The position numbers and the translations under genes are program-made. Source: Liquidambar formosana (taxonomy: Eukaryota; Streptophyta; Magnoliopsida; Saxifragales; Altingiaceae). Taken from it: a DNA stretch of 64,000 bases. The notes below the pieces were generated by a model that saw only the letters and a program-made list of their open reading frames with translations, was not told the origin of the DNA and made no database searches. The stretch covers positions 17,009,923 through 17,073,922 of the forward strand of contig CM077820.1 in assembly GCA_039720395.1 (NCBI GenBank), in the 5' to 3' direction. Below are positions 22,262 through 32,900 of this stretch, piece by piece; position 1 is the stretch's first letter, and the number at the start of each line of letters is the position of its first letter.

Positions 22262-22310
22262 GGTGTGAGAAAGAAATTTACGAAGAATTTTCTTTTGCAG
22301 GACAATGTCT
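22206..22310 (+). mobile_element. Fragment of a D-like element
   Basis: A T-rich run followed by a segment from GGTGTGAGAAAG to GGACAATGTCTG is nearly the same as 60004-60105 in element D, in the same orientation. It is bounded on the left by the A' LTR and on the right by F-box flanking DNA beginning TTAAGCTTTC. This suggests that A' inserted into an older D-like copy. Confidence 0.65.
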
Positions 22311-22311
22311 G

Positions 22312-22843
22312 TTAAGCTTTCTATTTAATTTGCTGCCATTAATATAAATAGTTAAGAGTGCCTTCCATCAAATAGGAAAAATTGCTATAGGCAAAATGAA
22401 AATTAAAGGAAAAAAAAAAAAAAAAAAGATGGTCTTTCTTTGCTCCAGGTCCCTCAAGCAGCCTCAAATCCTGTAGTAAATCCCCCCACCCCACACACAC
22501 AAAGGAGAGAGAAGCTACATAGTCTCTTGAGAAGGAAAATTTTGAGATGAAAAACATTGATCAAGATATATACATATGTAGTGCAATAGAAATTTTCTTC
22601 TTTTCTTTTATTTATTTATTGGGGTAACAATATTAGAATTGAATGCACAAAAAACATAAATATATGGTGCATCAACTTCACAACCAAGCATTATCAGTTG
22701 AAAAAAATAAGTGGTGCATCAGCTTCAGAATTAAAAATTGATCAAAATTTGAATGTACTCATGAAAATACGACACTGATAACGATGAAAACCATGACTCG
22801 AATTATATATATAATGCATATATGTATGGATTTATACATATTA
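22312..22843. other. Downstream flank of FB1
   Basis: AT-rich non-coding DNA, repeated downstream of FB2 and FB4. Poly(A) and CCCCACCCCACACAC stretches are visible. No separate gene. Confidence 0.6.
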
Positions 22844-23974
22844 TCAAACTCGAACGAGTGTCTCAATGTATTGAGAAGCTAAATGTATATCATGACCCGC
22901 AATAAAATCACAAAGCTTCTTCAAAATCTTGTCCTTAAAACTGTAACGCACGGCCTCATGAGGTGTACGCATCACCAAAAACGACTCATCATTGTTTTCT
23001 CCCCGAGCAAGACAAAGTATAACCAAACGGCGATACCTCAATTTCGATATATCAAATTTGCTTCCTCCCAGGTCTGAAAATAAAGTTTTGAGTGCACGAA
23101 GATCAACTTTGTACTTCACAAACCACCTCGAGTAGTCCCTCTTCATCTCATACACAAGAAACTGCGGAGCACAAGCGCCACTGATCAAGATAACATGCAG
23201 ATGGTCCCGAGACGCCCCAAAATACCTAAAACTCTTCACGTTCCAATCTTTAATTTTAGGCATCGCCATCTCTCCAAAGACTCATTCTTGGTTGACATCG
23301 TAACTGAACACAGTCATCGATTCTGTAATCCACTGAACAGCACCATTCCAAAAGACCCATTTTCTAAAATTTATATAACTAGGTGTAGTGAAAGGATCAT
23401 CAGTGGCTGGCCTCCAAGAACACGTCCGAGACTAATAAATCTCAATCCTATAAAGGACTGGTAAACAAGATATCCGCTTAGCACATATAGCTTGATAATC
23501 AAGTGACTCATAAGGATCAAAGGCTAAGATCACACCAACAGCAGCACTAGGCAGTTCGGGTAGTATAGTGAATTGGCGAGTAGTGGGATTGCAGATGTAA
23601 TAGTCTGGATTGTTCTTCTCATTCCTTTCCAAACTTTCACAGCACAGTAAGCCATTGCAAGACTGCAAAATGCTGATGGACGGAAGAAGATTTGGGAAAG
23701 CGGTGGGAGGGTTGCCGTCGAGAGGAAGCAAATCTGGGATCGAGGAGAAGGAAGATTTGGACAAGAAGAGGGCAGAGACGGTGGTGGGGTTAGGGTTTAG
23801 GAGGCGATAGATATTGGGACTGGAAATCAGTTGGAGCCAGTGTTTGGAAACAGATTTGAATCTGAGAAGAGATCTTACGGGTAACCAACAAAGGATCTCC
23901 GTCAAGAGGTCGTCGTTGCCGGCGATCACATCGGCAGCAGCAGTGCGGAAGCACTGACGGTTCGGAAGACGCAT
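22844..23974 (-). pseudogene. FB1: F-box protein pseudogene
   Basis: It is collinear along its whole length with FB2 and FB4 (376 codons), beginning at the same ATG (23974). Two nonsense codons break it: TAG at 23432-23434, where FB2 has TCG (Ser), and TGA at 23282-23284, where FB2 has CGA (Arg). The second is a CpG-type transition. No frameshift was seen. The N-terminal F-box is intact, so a truncated protein of about 180 residues with an F-box but only part of the F-box-associated domain could still be made. Such a product might bind SKP1 without substrate. Expression is unknown. Confidence 0.9.
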
Positions 23975-24234
23975 CTGCTCTGATTGTTTCGGTGGCCATG
24001 GTGTGAGACTACGCTTAAATAGGTTGCCCTTAACGTAGGTGCGGAGCAAGCTGCCTTTTTTGTTCGTTCGTCCCTGAATAGGAATGTCAATGGTTCGAAT
24101 CTGCTACGGTCCGAATCTTGATGCAGTAATAATTAGTTTCCTTTTTTGTTTTTTGGTAGAATAATAATTAGTTTCCTACTTCTGCATAGTTCATAGGAAG
24201 TTAATAGTAGTCAAATAAGGGATTTCAAATAATA
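23975..24234 (-). promoter_or_regulatory. Upstream region of FB1
   Basis: An out-of-frame ATGG lies at 23999, 25 nt before the FB1 start, and a TATTTAA box lies about 15-25 nt further upstream. This arrangement is shared with FB2 and FB4. Confidence 0.45.
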
Positions 24235-24546
24235 CTTCGTCCCTAATACTCCATCCGATTTAAAATAAGTGGCTTATTTTATGTTATTTTGATATTTCAA
24301 AATTATTGTCACATTTCAAAAATCATTGGTTTATTTATTTATTTATTTATTTCCTACAATACCCTTAAAAATTTATTATCTCAATTTCTAATATTTTGCA
24401 CACTTGAGGGCAAAATTGAAATCTCAAAACATATGCATTGATGTGAAAGCATTTAATAGGATTTCCTTTATAAAAAAAAAAAAAAAATTCAAAAAAAAAA
24501 ATGCCGTCTTTTTTCAAAGGGGATAGTCAATTTGAAACGGAGGGAC
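24235..24546. mobile_element. Stowaway-like MITE
   Basis: A 312-bp insertion flanked by TA on both sides (24233-24234 and 24547-24548). The ends resemble Stowaway termini, with GGAGGGAC at the right and its imperfect counterpart at the left. The paralogous site near 31275 in unit 2 is empty, so the boundaries are supported by comparison. Inside are a (TTTA)n run near 24331-24350 and A-runs. No coding capacity. Confidence 0.8.
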
Positions 24547-24548
24547 TA

Positions 24549-26355
24549 ATAAGAATAAACTAAAAATAATTGGAAGTGATTAGGTTTATCTAGTCTCTTT
24601 GTTTGGCTTTTCTATCAATTCATTATGTAAAGGCCTGTAAGCCTGTTTGGTGTAATTGTATTGTAATAAAATACCCTTTTAGAATTAAAGAGGTTTGATA
24701 ATATTTGGTTGTTGAATAATTAGAAGACCTAGAATAATCACCAATCCCTGTGGTCAAGTGGTAATACTAAGGTGAGTAGGTGTTTTGGATATATTAATTG
24801 TGTTGTAAATTTAATTAAGGATCGTTTCCCTTCCATTTTAAACTATAAAAAAAAAAAAAAAAACCTTTGATACATAAGAGCTTTTTGTTTATGTAGTGAC
24901 AATATCCTGTGATAACATTCATAACCTAAAATCTGACTATAGTAGGGGCTGTTTGGCAAACCTGAAAACTTCGTTAGCTGAGGATAAGCCTTACCAGTTT
25001 TGATTTCACACTGTTTGGTAAGTTTTTTTTTTCTACTAAACAGTTTAACTTTGTTTTGAAAATATGACATAAACATAGTTTTTTTCAAACCAACTGTGAA
25101 TTGGTTTACTTAAAAATCAGATAACAGTTATGGACTATACCTAGTTTGATCCAGTTTTTGAAGTTTCCAAACAGGCCCTTAAACTCACTATAGACGTAGT
25201 TCTCTACACATTTTAAGTCACACTTACTAAATTAGTTGGAATCTTAAGTTATTCATTAATTTATTAATTTAATTCTTTATTAAGTGGAAATTATAAAAAC
25301 AGAAAAAAAGGAAAAGAAAAAACAACTTGGTTGTGTTAATTCTAGGTCGAACAACATCCTAGCATGATAGTACAAACGACATCATATCTTACAAATTCAT
25401 TACATAGTGTTTATATTCAACAAAAACATATATATAAGGCTTTCAATTCACCAGAGTCACAATATATAAGGTGTTAATATTGGGTACTCAATAACTAGCT
25501 TTTTTAATTTTAATAAGAAATTCTAATTTAAGCCCTCTATCATTAATCTAATGGTCAAAATATTGGATACTTGATAATTGGCTAAACCTGCTTTCTAAGT
25601 CTAATTGTATACTGTGACCATTGGATAAAAAATAAATGGTTGAGATTAAAATTCTTTAACAAACTTACAAAAGTGACCGTTTAAGAGATCAGGACTAATT
25701 GTGTCAATATATATATACGTACTCTATTTATCTTATAAGAACCGGAATCCATAGATAAAAATTATGGATCATTAAATGATGAAGAAATATCATATTTTTA
25801 CTTCTTGATTCAAAATTTTCTTCTTTCATCCTAGTTGTATTAAAAAAGACTTTAGATCCATTATTAGAACTCTCTGTTATTTTTTATTGGAAGCAGTACT
25901 AACTCATATTCATATTCGGCCATTATTTTTCCATTAGCTGAATAAAATTCTTGCATTTTTTTTTAAAGGATTTTATTACATTCTTTGTAATATATAGTTC
26001 TCTTTAATAGCTTCAAAACTTTTCAATATTTATTATTTTAAATAAGGATGCAACTTGATTAGGTTTGCAGCCAAAATGGAATTGAACTGTAGGGCTAGCA
26101 ATTCGTGTTGGTGGATGTCTTTGTGTCGTGTCAAGACGTAGGTATTCGACTATATGTGACAACCCAAACATGATTCGTTCATTAATCGTGTCAATTTCGC
26201 CAACCTGAACACAACCTGATCAAATGACACAACATGACGTGTGTAACCTGTTTAATAATCAAGTTAAGATGGATTCTGTTTATGTCAAGGTGCATATGGC
26301 CTGAATTAATCTATCTACATATTAAAAAATATTATTTAACTTTCGGAATCAAAGA
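24549..26355. other. Intergenic DNA of unit 1
   Basis: AT-rich DNA matched in unit 2 (31280-32131 and 36908-37855). It contains the TTA target site used by the CACTA element in unit 2, near 25410. No gene was recognised. Confidence 0.5.
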
Positions 26356-26860
26356 AAGGTTTGTAAAGTTTATAGCACTGAGGAGCTTGCCACTATGGAA
26401 AAACTATGCATAATTCTAGTTATATCTGGCCCAATAGCCAGTAATTTTGAAAGGAAAAAAAAAAAATAAAAGAGGTGGGGAAAGAAGAGAGGCAGATAAA
26501 ATACGTCTGCTCCTGGGCACTCATCTGGTGCTACCTGAGAAGTAGCACACCTAATTTCTTCATCAGGAAAATTTCGTAGAAGTTGTGCATTCATTTCAGG
26601 CCAAATTTTCTAACCACTTCGCTTAGTATTGCCTCAAAATTGGTCAGATTGCTACTTGTAAAAATTGATGAGAAGTAATTCAGTACAATGGTTTGCAACT
26701 ATTCAGTAGTCTCCTTCCAAACCCCATTGCAGTCTCCAAGCTCGACATGAGCTTCTGGTGGCAACGCTGAACTGATTCGGAATGAAAAAAAAAAAAATGG
26801 CTATGTTCCTATCTCCATGTTTGAGTCATTGAAATGCAGCTTTCATTTTATAATGCAACC
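26356..26860 (-). pseudogene. LINE reverse transcriptase relic, unit 1
   Basis: The minus strand retains pieces of the start of a plant L1-type reverse transcriptase: an FFHA-like segment near the right end and, near 26480-26594, an NF-x-DEEIRCA segment followed by a decayed PGxD region. Stops and deletions make it non-functional. Equivalent relics are at 37856-38345 and 43610-44045, so it predates the duplications. Confidence 0.6.
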
Positions 26861-27767
26861 CAAAAAATGTAACCCAAAACCTATTTCAATTCCCTAAACC
26901 CTAAATTAAGTTCCTTTCATCCTCTGCTGCTTGTTCATTAGTGAAGCATGCTGTTGGATGTATTCTTTATGACAAATATAAACTGCATGTTACAGAACAT
27001 AGAAGAAGAAATGAATGTGCTCTTTGGGTTTTGAATAGCTGAATCATAAGAAACAGGATTATTTGACACTGGAATTGTATTCCATTTTTGGGAAACATTG
27101 GAACAAAGATGCTTGTAAGGGTTTAGTTTGTCGGTATTGGAGCAGACATGCAGATGAACTATTGCCTTTTGATTTAGCACTCGATAAATTATGAACTGGA
27201 GAGGGGCGAGCTAGCTTGGTGCATGTATGCGACGTTCATTTATAAGCTATCAACATTGAGGTTAGACTATAACGATGGTTTTCATTAGCTTTTAATAAGT
27301 TATTAATCTTTAATGATAAAGAGCTTATTGGAATAGGGGAAAGACAAAAGATTGGATATGGCATGATGTTGGATACTCAAACCATCATTTTTTTGCTTCT
27401 GTAAAGAAAACTTAGGGACTCCTTTGGATAAGCTTCCACTTCATGTTTTTTCCTTTTCAAAGTAGAAAAATGTAACCTTTTTTTTTATAGGTTTTTATAG
27501 TGCAAACTTTTAAAAGCAACTTTCAATATTTTTTACACTATAGACTTTCAATTTTCTTTTTCTTTTTCCTTTTTTGAAAGTAAAAAGCAAGAAGTAGAAG
27601 CTTATCCAAACAAGTCATAATTTAATTATCTTCTCCAATCTCCACCACCATTATTTGATTGGTTACATGAGATACCTCCCAGGTTAAAGTTCAATGAATG
27701 GTGGCTATGCTCATAACCTGCAAAGTGGAGGAACCTACTCTGCTTTGTTATCAATTAATTGAAATAG
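26861..27767. other. Intergenic DNA of unit 1, right part
   Basis: Non-coding and matched at 38346-39260. An 80-codon open frame at 26938-27180 (minus) is kept in unit 2 but broken in unit 3 and has no recognisable domain. No gene is called. Confidence 0.5.
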
Positions 27768-29193
27768 GGTTAAAAACTAATATAAACCTATGGTAAAAAC
27801 CCTAGGTTTCCTTATTTGAAAAAAAGAGTTAAATAAACTAAGTTTGAATTTAGGAAAACTTCCACAAGGTGGAAACTTTGATAAAAAAACCGTAGTTTTA
27901 TTTAACAAGGAAACCTCTAATTATACCATATGTCCATATTAAGAAATAACCCTAGGAGGGAGAAGAGAAAGGTTAAGGAAAAAATAAGTGAATTGGGGCA
28001 CTTCCACACCCACTTACCTGAGCGCACCAACTCCAAGCATTAGCAATTTCAAGCAATAACAGCCCTATTTGCAATAGGACGATTATCACACCTATTTGCA
28101 CCCTTACACGTGCTCAAAACCATACCAAAACAACATCATGCAAATCTGGACAGAATAGTATTATGGCCTAAATTGATTCACTAAACATACTAACAGCAAA
28201 AACAGCGAACAAACATAAGCCCTAATGCAATCTTAGAACCATATCATGCATAAAAACCCTAAAAATCCACTATATGAATGCAAACAATCATCATGGTTAT
28301 TCTATATGCAATACATATACAGCAACCATGAAAAAAAACCAATAAAAAACCCTACTTTAACATGCTATATAAAACTAACCTAAAACAAGGACAATGAAAA
28401 CCCTAAACTCACAAACATTCTTAAAAACACATAAAACAGCACTAAAACATACTAAACTCATGTTAAACAGAAATTAAATCATGCATATTAACCAACTAAA
28501 GCCATAAAATGATAAAAATCCTAACTTTAACATGCAATGACACTATTCTAAAACAAGGACAACGGAAGCCCTAAACTCACAATCATGCTTTAAATCCTAT
28601 GAAACAATCCTAAAACATGCTAAACTCATCATGAACAACAAATATTTCATGTACATTATTTAACCAAAGTATAAATACATGATAAAAAAGCTATATTTAA
28701 CATGCAATAAGCCTATTTTATAAGAAAGCTCATATTCAGCAAGAATAGAGGGAAACTTTACCTTAAGAAGAGCTTCCTTGCTGCTGTAGAGACTCTCCTC
28801 TTGACTTTTGGATGACTTGAATCAAGCTTTTTCAAGGCTACAGCAGGAACTCCAGCTCTCCTTCAATTCTCTCTCTCTCTTATTCTCTTTCAAACACTCA
28901 AGTTTAAAGCATAAAGTAGCCTCTAGGAACCTCTAATTGCCTCCCCTTTTGCTGGAGCATAGGGGGTATTTATAGATGGATGGGTGCTTAGGATAAACCA
29001 ATGGATGGGATTAAAACCCTAAAAATTAATCCAAGGGTTATTAGAGACCCCCTTGGTGCTTAAGTAACTCAAAAGTTACCAAAACCTAGAAGGAAACACG
29101 TCTAAAAGAGCCCAAGTACGTCAAAATAGGTAAGAGTCCGCTTCAGCAAAGAGTTTGCAAGAAAATAGGAAAGTGCTCTCGAGTGACCAACCA
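27768..29193 (-). repeat. Internal fragment of an A-type LTR
   Basis: It matches about 20022-21440 of the A' LTR in the same orientation but lacks both LTR ends, primer site and coding region. The TATA context is retained. The right break falls inside the left arm of the GC-rich palindrome (CTCGAGTGACCAACCAGG), where the sequence switches to F-box downstream flank at a shared AGGTCCCTCAAG. Confidence 0.8.
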
Positions 29194-29670
29194 GGTCCCT
29201 CAAGTAAGAAAGTGCTATAGGCAAAATGAAAAATAAAAAATAAATAAAGATGGCCTTTCTTTGCTCCAGGTCCCTCAAGTAGCCTAAAATCCTGTAGTAA
29301 ATCCCCCCACCCCACACACACAAAGGAGAGAGAAGCTACATAGTCTCTTGATCGAGAAGGAAAATTTTGAGATGACAACCATTGATCAAGATATGTACAT
29401 ATATAGTGCAATAGAAATTTTCTTCTTTTCTTTTATGTATTTATTGGGGTAACAATATTAGAATTGAATGCACAAAAAACATAAATATATGGTGCATCAA
29501 CTTCACAACCAAGCATTATCAGTTGAAAAAAATAAATGGTGCATCAGCTTCAGAATTAAAAATTGATCAAAATTTGAATGTACTCATGAAAATACGACAT
29601 TGATAACGATGAAAACCATGACTCGAATTATATATATAATGTATATATGTATGGATTTATACACATATTA
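29194..29670. other. Downstream flank of FB2
   Basis: Collinear with 22380-22843. A/T runs and a CCCCACCCCACACACAC stretch; no gene. Confidence 0.5.
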
Positions 29671-30801
29671 TCAAACTCGAACGAGTGTCTCAATGTATTG
29701 AGAAGCCATATCTATATCATGACCCGCAATAAAATCACAAAGCTTCTTCAAAGTATTGTCCTTGAAACTGTAACGCACGGCCTCATGAGGTGTACGCATC
29801 ACCAAAAACGACTCATCATCGTTTTCTCCCCGAGCAAGACAAAGTATAGTCAAATGGCGATACCTCAATTTCGATATGTCAAAGTTGCTTCCTCCCATAT
29901 CTGAAAATAAAGTTTTGAGTGCACGAAGATCAACTTTGTACTTCACAAACCACCCCGAGTAGTCCCTCTTCATCTCATACACAAGAAACTGTGGAGCACA
30001 AGCGCCACTGATCAAGACGACATGCAGATGGTCCCGAGACGCCCCAAAATACCTAATACTCCTCAAGTTCCAATCTTTAATTTTAGGCATCACCATCTCT
30101 CCAAGGACTCGTTCTTGGTTGACATCGAAACTCAACACAGTCCTCGATTCTGTAATCCAGTGAACAGCACCATTCCAAAAGACCCCTTTTCTAAAATTTA
30201 TATAACCAGGTGTAGTGAAAGAATCATCAGTGGCTGGCCTCCAAGAACGCGTCCGAGACGAATAAATCTCAATCCTATAAAGGACTGGTAAGGAAGATAT
30301 CCACCTAACACATATAGCTTGATAATCAAGTGATTCACAAGGATCAAAGGCTAGGATCACACCAATAGCAGCACCAGGCAGTTCGGGTAGTATAGTGAAC
30401 TGGCGGGTAGTGGGATTGCAGATGTAATAGTCTGGATTGTTCTTCTCATTCCTTTCCAAACTTTCACAGCACAGTAAGCCATTGCAAGACTGCAAAATGC
30501 TGATGGACGGAAGAAGATTTGGGAAAGCGGTGGGAGGGTTGCCGTCGAGAGGAAGCAAATCTGGGATCGGGGAGGAGGAAGGTTTGGACAAGAAGAGGGC
30601 AGAGACGGTGGTGGGGTTAGGGTTTAGGAGGCGATAGATATCGGGACTGGAAATCAGTTCGAGCCAGTGTTTGGAAACAGATTTGAATCTAAGAAGAGAT
30701 CTTGCGGGTAACCAACGAAGGATCTCCATCAAGAGGTCGTCGTTGCCGGCGATTACATAGGCGGCGGTGGCGCTGAAGCGCTGACGGTTCGGAAGACGCA
30801 T
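29671..30801 (-). CDS. FB2: F-box protein, F-box-associated type (376 aa)
   Basis: Intact, intronless. An N-terminal F-box occupies about residues 20-60 (NDDLLMEILRWLP, then FKSVSKHW), the part that binds SKP1. It is followed by a roughly 300-residue F-box-associated domain with the typical NGLLCC, YYICNPTTRQF and FWNGAVHWI motifs and no kelch or leucine-rich repeats. The pattern is like the At5g07610-like group of plant F-box proteins. The expected role is substrate receptor of an SCF ubiquitin ligase; the substrate cannot be inferred. The start at 30801 is chosen because the upstream ATG at 30826 is out of frame and lies very close to the TATA-like box at 30842-30848. FB1 and FB4 share this arrangement. 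Confidence 0.85.
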   Translation of the reverse strand: MRLPNRQRFSATAAYVIAGNDDLLMEILRWLPARSLLRFKSVSKHWLELISSPDIYRLLNPNPTTVSALFLSKPSSSPIPDLLPLDGNPPTAFPNLLPSISILQSCNGLLCCESLERNEKNNPDYYICNPTTRQFTILPELPGAAIGVILAFDPCESLDYQAICVRWISSLPVLYRIEIYSSRTRSWRPATDDSFTTPGYINFRKGVFWNGAVHWITESRTVLSFDVNQERVLGEMVMPKIKDWNLRSIRYFGASRDHLHVVLISGACAPQFLVYEMKRDYSGWFVKYKVDLRALKTLFSDMGGSNFDISKLRYRHLTILCLARGENDDESFLVMRTPHEAVRYSFKDNTLKKLCDFIAGHDIDMASQYIETLVRV

Positions 30802-30841
30802 CTGCTCTGCTTGTTTCGGTGGCCATGGGGTGAGACTACGC

Positions 30842-30848
30842 TTAAATA
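30842..30848 (-). promoter_or_regulatory. TATA-like box of FB2
   Basis: The minus strand reads TATTTAA within CCTATTTAAGCG, about 41 nt before the ATG at 30801 and only about 16 nt before the out-of-frame ATG at 30826. Initiation about 30 nt downstream of the box would exclude the first ATG from the mRNA. In FB3 the same box is about 65 nt from its ATG. Confidence 0.45.
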
Positions 30849-31017
30849 GGTTGCCCTTGACATAGTTTGCGGAGCTAAGTTGCCTTTTTCGTTCGTTCGT
30901 CCCTGAATAGGAATGTCAATGGTTCAAATCTGCTACGGTCCGAATCTTGATGCAGTTATAATTAGTTTCCTTTTTGTTTTTTTCCGTGGAATAATAATTA
31001 GTTTCCTACTTCTGCAC

Positions 31018-31231
31018 AGTGCACAGGGGAAATAACTTCGATGCATAGTGCATAGGGGAAATAACTTCGATGCAACTATCCTATGGGTCACATGGTGTAA
31101 TCCGCCAATCACAATAAAGTAAAGCGGGTTTGTTAGCATACCTTTTTGTTCCACAATCTTACTTTGTTTAACTATGACAGGTTTATTGCACCATGTAGCC
31201 ATGTAACGGTCTCATGGAAGTTCTTCTCATG
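31018..31231. repeat. Unit-2-specific insertion upstream of FB2
   Basis: About 215 bp absent from unit 1 (near 24190) and unit 4 (near 46990). It starts with a duplicated segment around AGGGGAAATAACTTCGATGCA. No clear terminal inverted repeats were found, so its class is unknown. Confidence 0.45.
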
Positions 31232-32134
31232 CATAGGAAGTTAATAGTAGTCAAATAAGGGATTTCAAATAATAATAAGAGGAAACTAAAAATAATTTGA
31301 AGTGATTAGGTTTATTCAGTCTCTTTCTTTGGCCTCTCTATCAATTCATTATGTAAAGGCCTATAAGCCTGTTTGGTGTAATTGTATTGTAATAAAATAC
31401 CTTTTTAGAATTAAAGAGGTTTGATAATATTTTGGTTGTTGAATAATTAGAAAACCTAGAATAATCACCAATCCTTGTGGTCAAGTGGTAATACTAAGGT
31501 GAGTAGGTGTTTGGTTATATTGTGTTTTAAGTTTAATTAAGGATCAATTCCCTTCCATTTTAAAATAAAGAAAGCCCTTGATACAATATATAAGAGCTTT
31601 TTGTTCATGTAGCGACAGTATCCTTTGATAACATTCATAACCCAAAATCTAACTATACTAGGGGCTATTTGGCAAACCTGAAAACCTGACCAGTTGAGAA
31701 TAAGTCTTGTTAGTTTTGATTTCACATTGTTTCATAAGTTTGTTTTTCCTGTTAAACAATTCAGCTTTATTATGAAAATAAGGCATAAATGCAGTTTTTT
31801 TTAAACCAACTGTGAGTTGATTTACTTAAAAACCAGATAACAGTTATGGACTGGACTTAGTCTGATCCAGTTTTTTAAGTTACCAAACAGGCCCTTAAAC
31901 TCACTATAGACGTAGTTCTCTCTACATGAAGGCACACTTACTTAATTAGCTGGAATTTGATAGATAACGTCATTCATTAATTTATTAATTTAATTCTTTA
32001 TTAAGTGAAAAAAAAAAAAAAAAAAGAAAAGAAAGAAAGAAGGAAGGAAAGAAAAAACACCTTGTTTGTGAACAACAACCTAGCATGATAGTACAAACAA
32101 CATCATATCTTACAGATTCATAACATAGTGTTTA
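31232..32134. other. Intergenic DNA of unit 2, left part
   Basis: Matches 24195-25410 of unit 1 apart from the MITE. An A-rich run is at 32009-32040. No gene. Confidence 0.5.
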
Positions 32135-32157
32135 CACTACAAGAAAATTACTTATTC

Positions 32158-32392
32158 ACGACGTTATATCTACGGCATGCATATGTGGCAAGCCATAGAT
32201 GAGGTACATTAACGGCATTCGCCAAATGCACGCCGTTAATATGGTAAATGTCACATTATTCATGGCATTCAGGGTAAACACGCCGTGGATAACATTTTAG
32301 ACGGCGTGTTTTATACGCCGTGAATGAGTTGGGAATTCACTCTTTTAGACGGCGTATGTTATACGCCGTGAATGAGTTGAGAATTCACCGCA
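32158..32392. repeat. Left subterminal repeats of the CACTA element
   Basis: Repeated short inverted words, ACGGCGT and ACGCCGT(G/T)AA, including two near-identical copies of a segment around GACGGCGT, TATACGCCGTGAATGAG. These are the type of sites bound by CACTA-encoded proteins. Confidence 0.75.
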
Positions 32393-32398
32393 AAAATT

Positions 32399-32900
32399 TT
32401 GGCGGTCTTGGTTCCCTCCTCTCATCGTTTTTTTTTTTTTGTTCTCTTTTTGGGTTTTTGGCAGTCCTGGTTTCATAAGAGAAACAAAAACAAAAACAAG
32501 ACACTCCTCTCGCCCTCTCTCATCCTCCCCAAACCGAAACCCTCCCCAAATCAAAACCCTTCCCAATCGTTCAAACCCTCACACTCCTCTCACCCTTTCT
32601 CGTTCTCCACAAACCGAAACCCTCCCCAAATTAAAACCTCAACTTAGCCTCCCCAAATCCGAAACCCTCCCCAAAATCAAAACCCTCCCCAATCATTCAA
32701 ACCCTTTCACCCTCTCTCAGCCTCTCTGCTCAGTTCTCAATCCACTATTTCAGAACCCTAACTCACCCTCCACTACTACAATCGACTCACTCGCTTATGT
32801 ACCCTTAAGTTGGAGCATTTCAGTTCTCTCAACCACACAGTCACGCACCATGGTCTCTCTCAGCCACGCCATCACGCCCACAGTCTCTCTCCAGCTTCTT
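32399..32900 (+). other. C/T-rich leader-like region in the CACTA element
   Basis: A pyrimidine-rich segment with repeated AAACCCTCCCCAAATC-like words, then an ATG at 32850 and a CTTCAG/GTATTTC donor-like site near 32920. It resembles a 5' untranslated region with a first exon of a captured gene, but the source is not recognised. Confidence 0.3.

Larger units (their letters stand above)
22311..27767. repeat. F-box duplication unit 1
   Basis: Downstream flank, FB1 and upstream flank are collinear with unit 2 (29201-39260) and, with gaps, with unit 3 (about 39700-45000) and unit 4 (about 45205-47740). Unit 1 uniquely has the MITE at 24235. The right edge at TCAATTAATTGAA is where the A-type LTR fragment begins. 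Confidence 0.8.

Noticed and set aside
26938..27180. 80-codon open frame conserved at 38439-38681
   Set aside because: The two units are recent duplicates, so conservation is expected. The third copy near 44090-44272 is broken and there is no motif.
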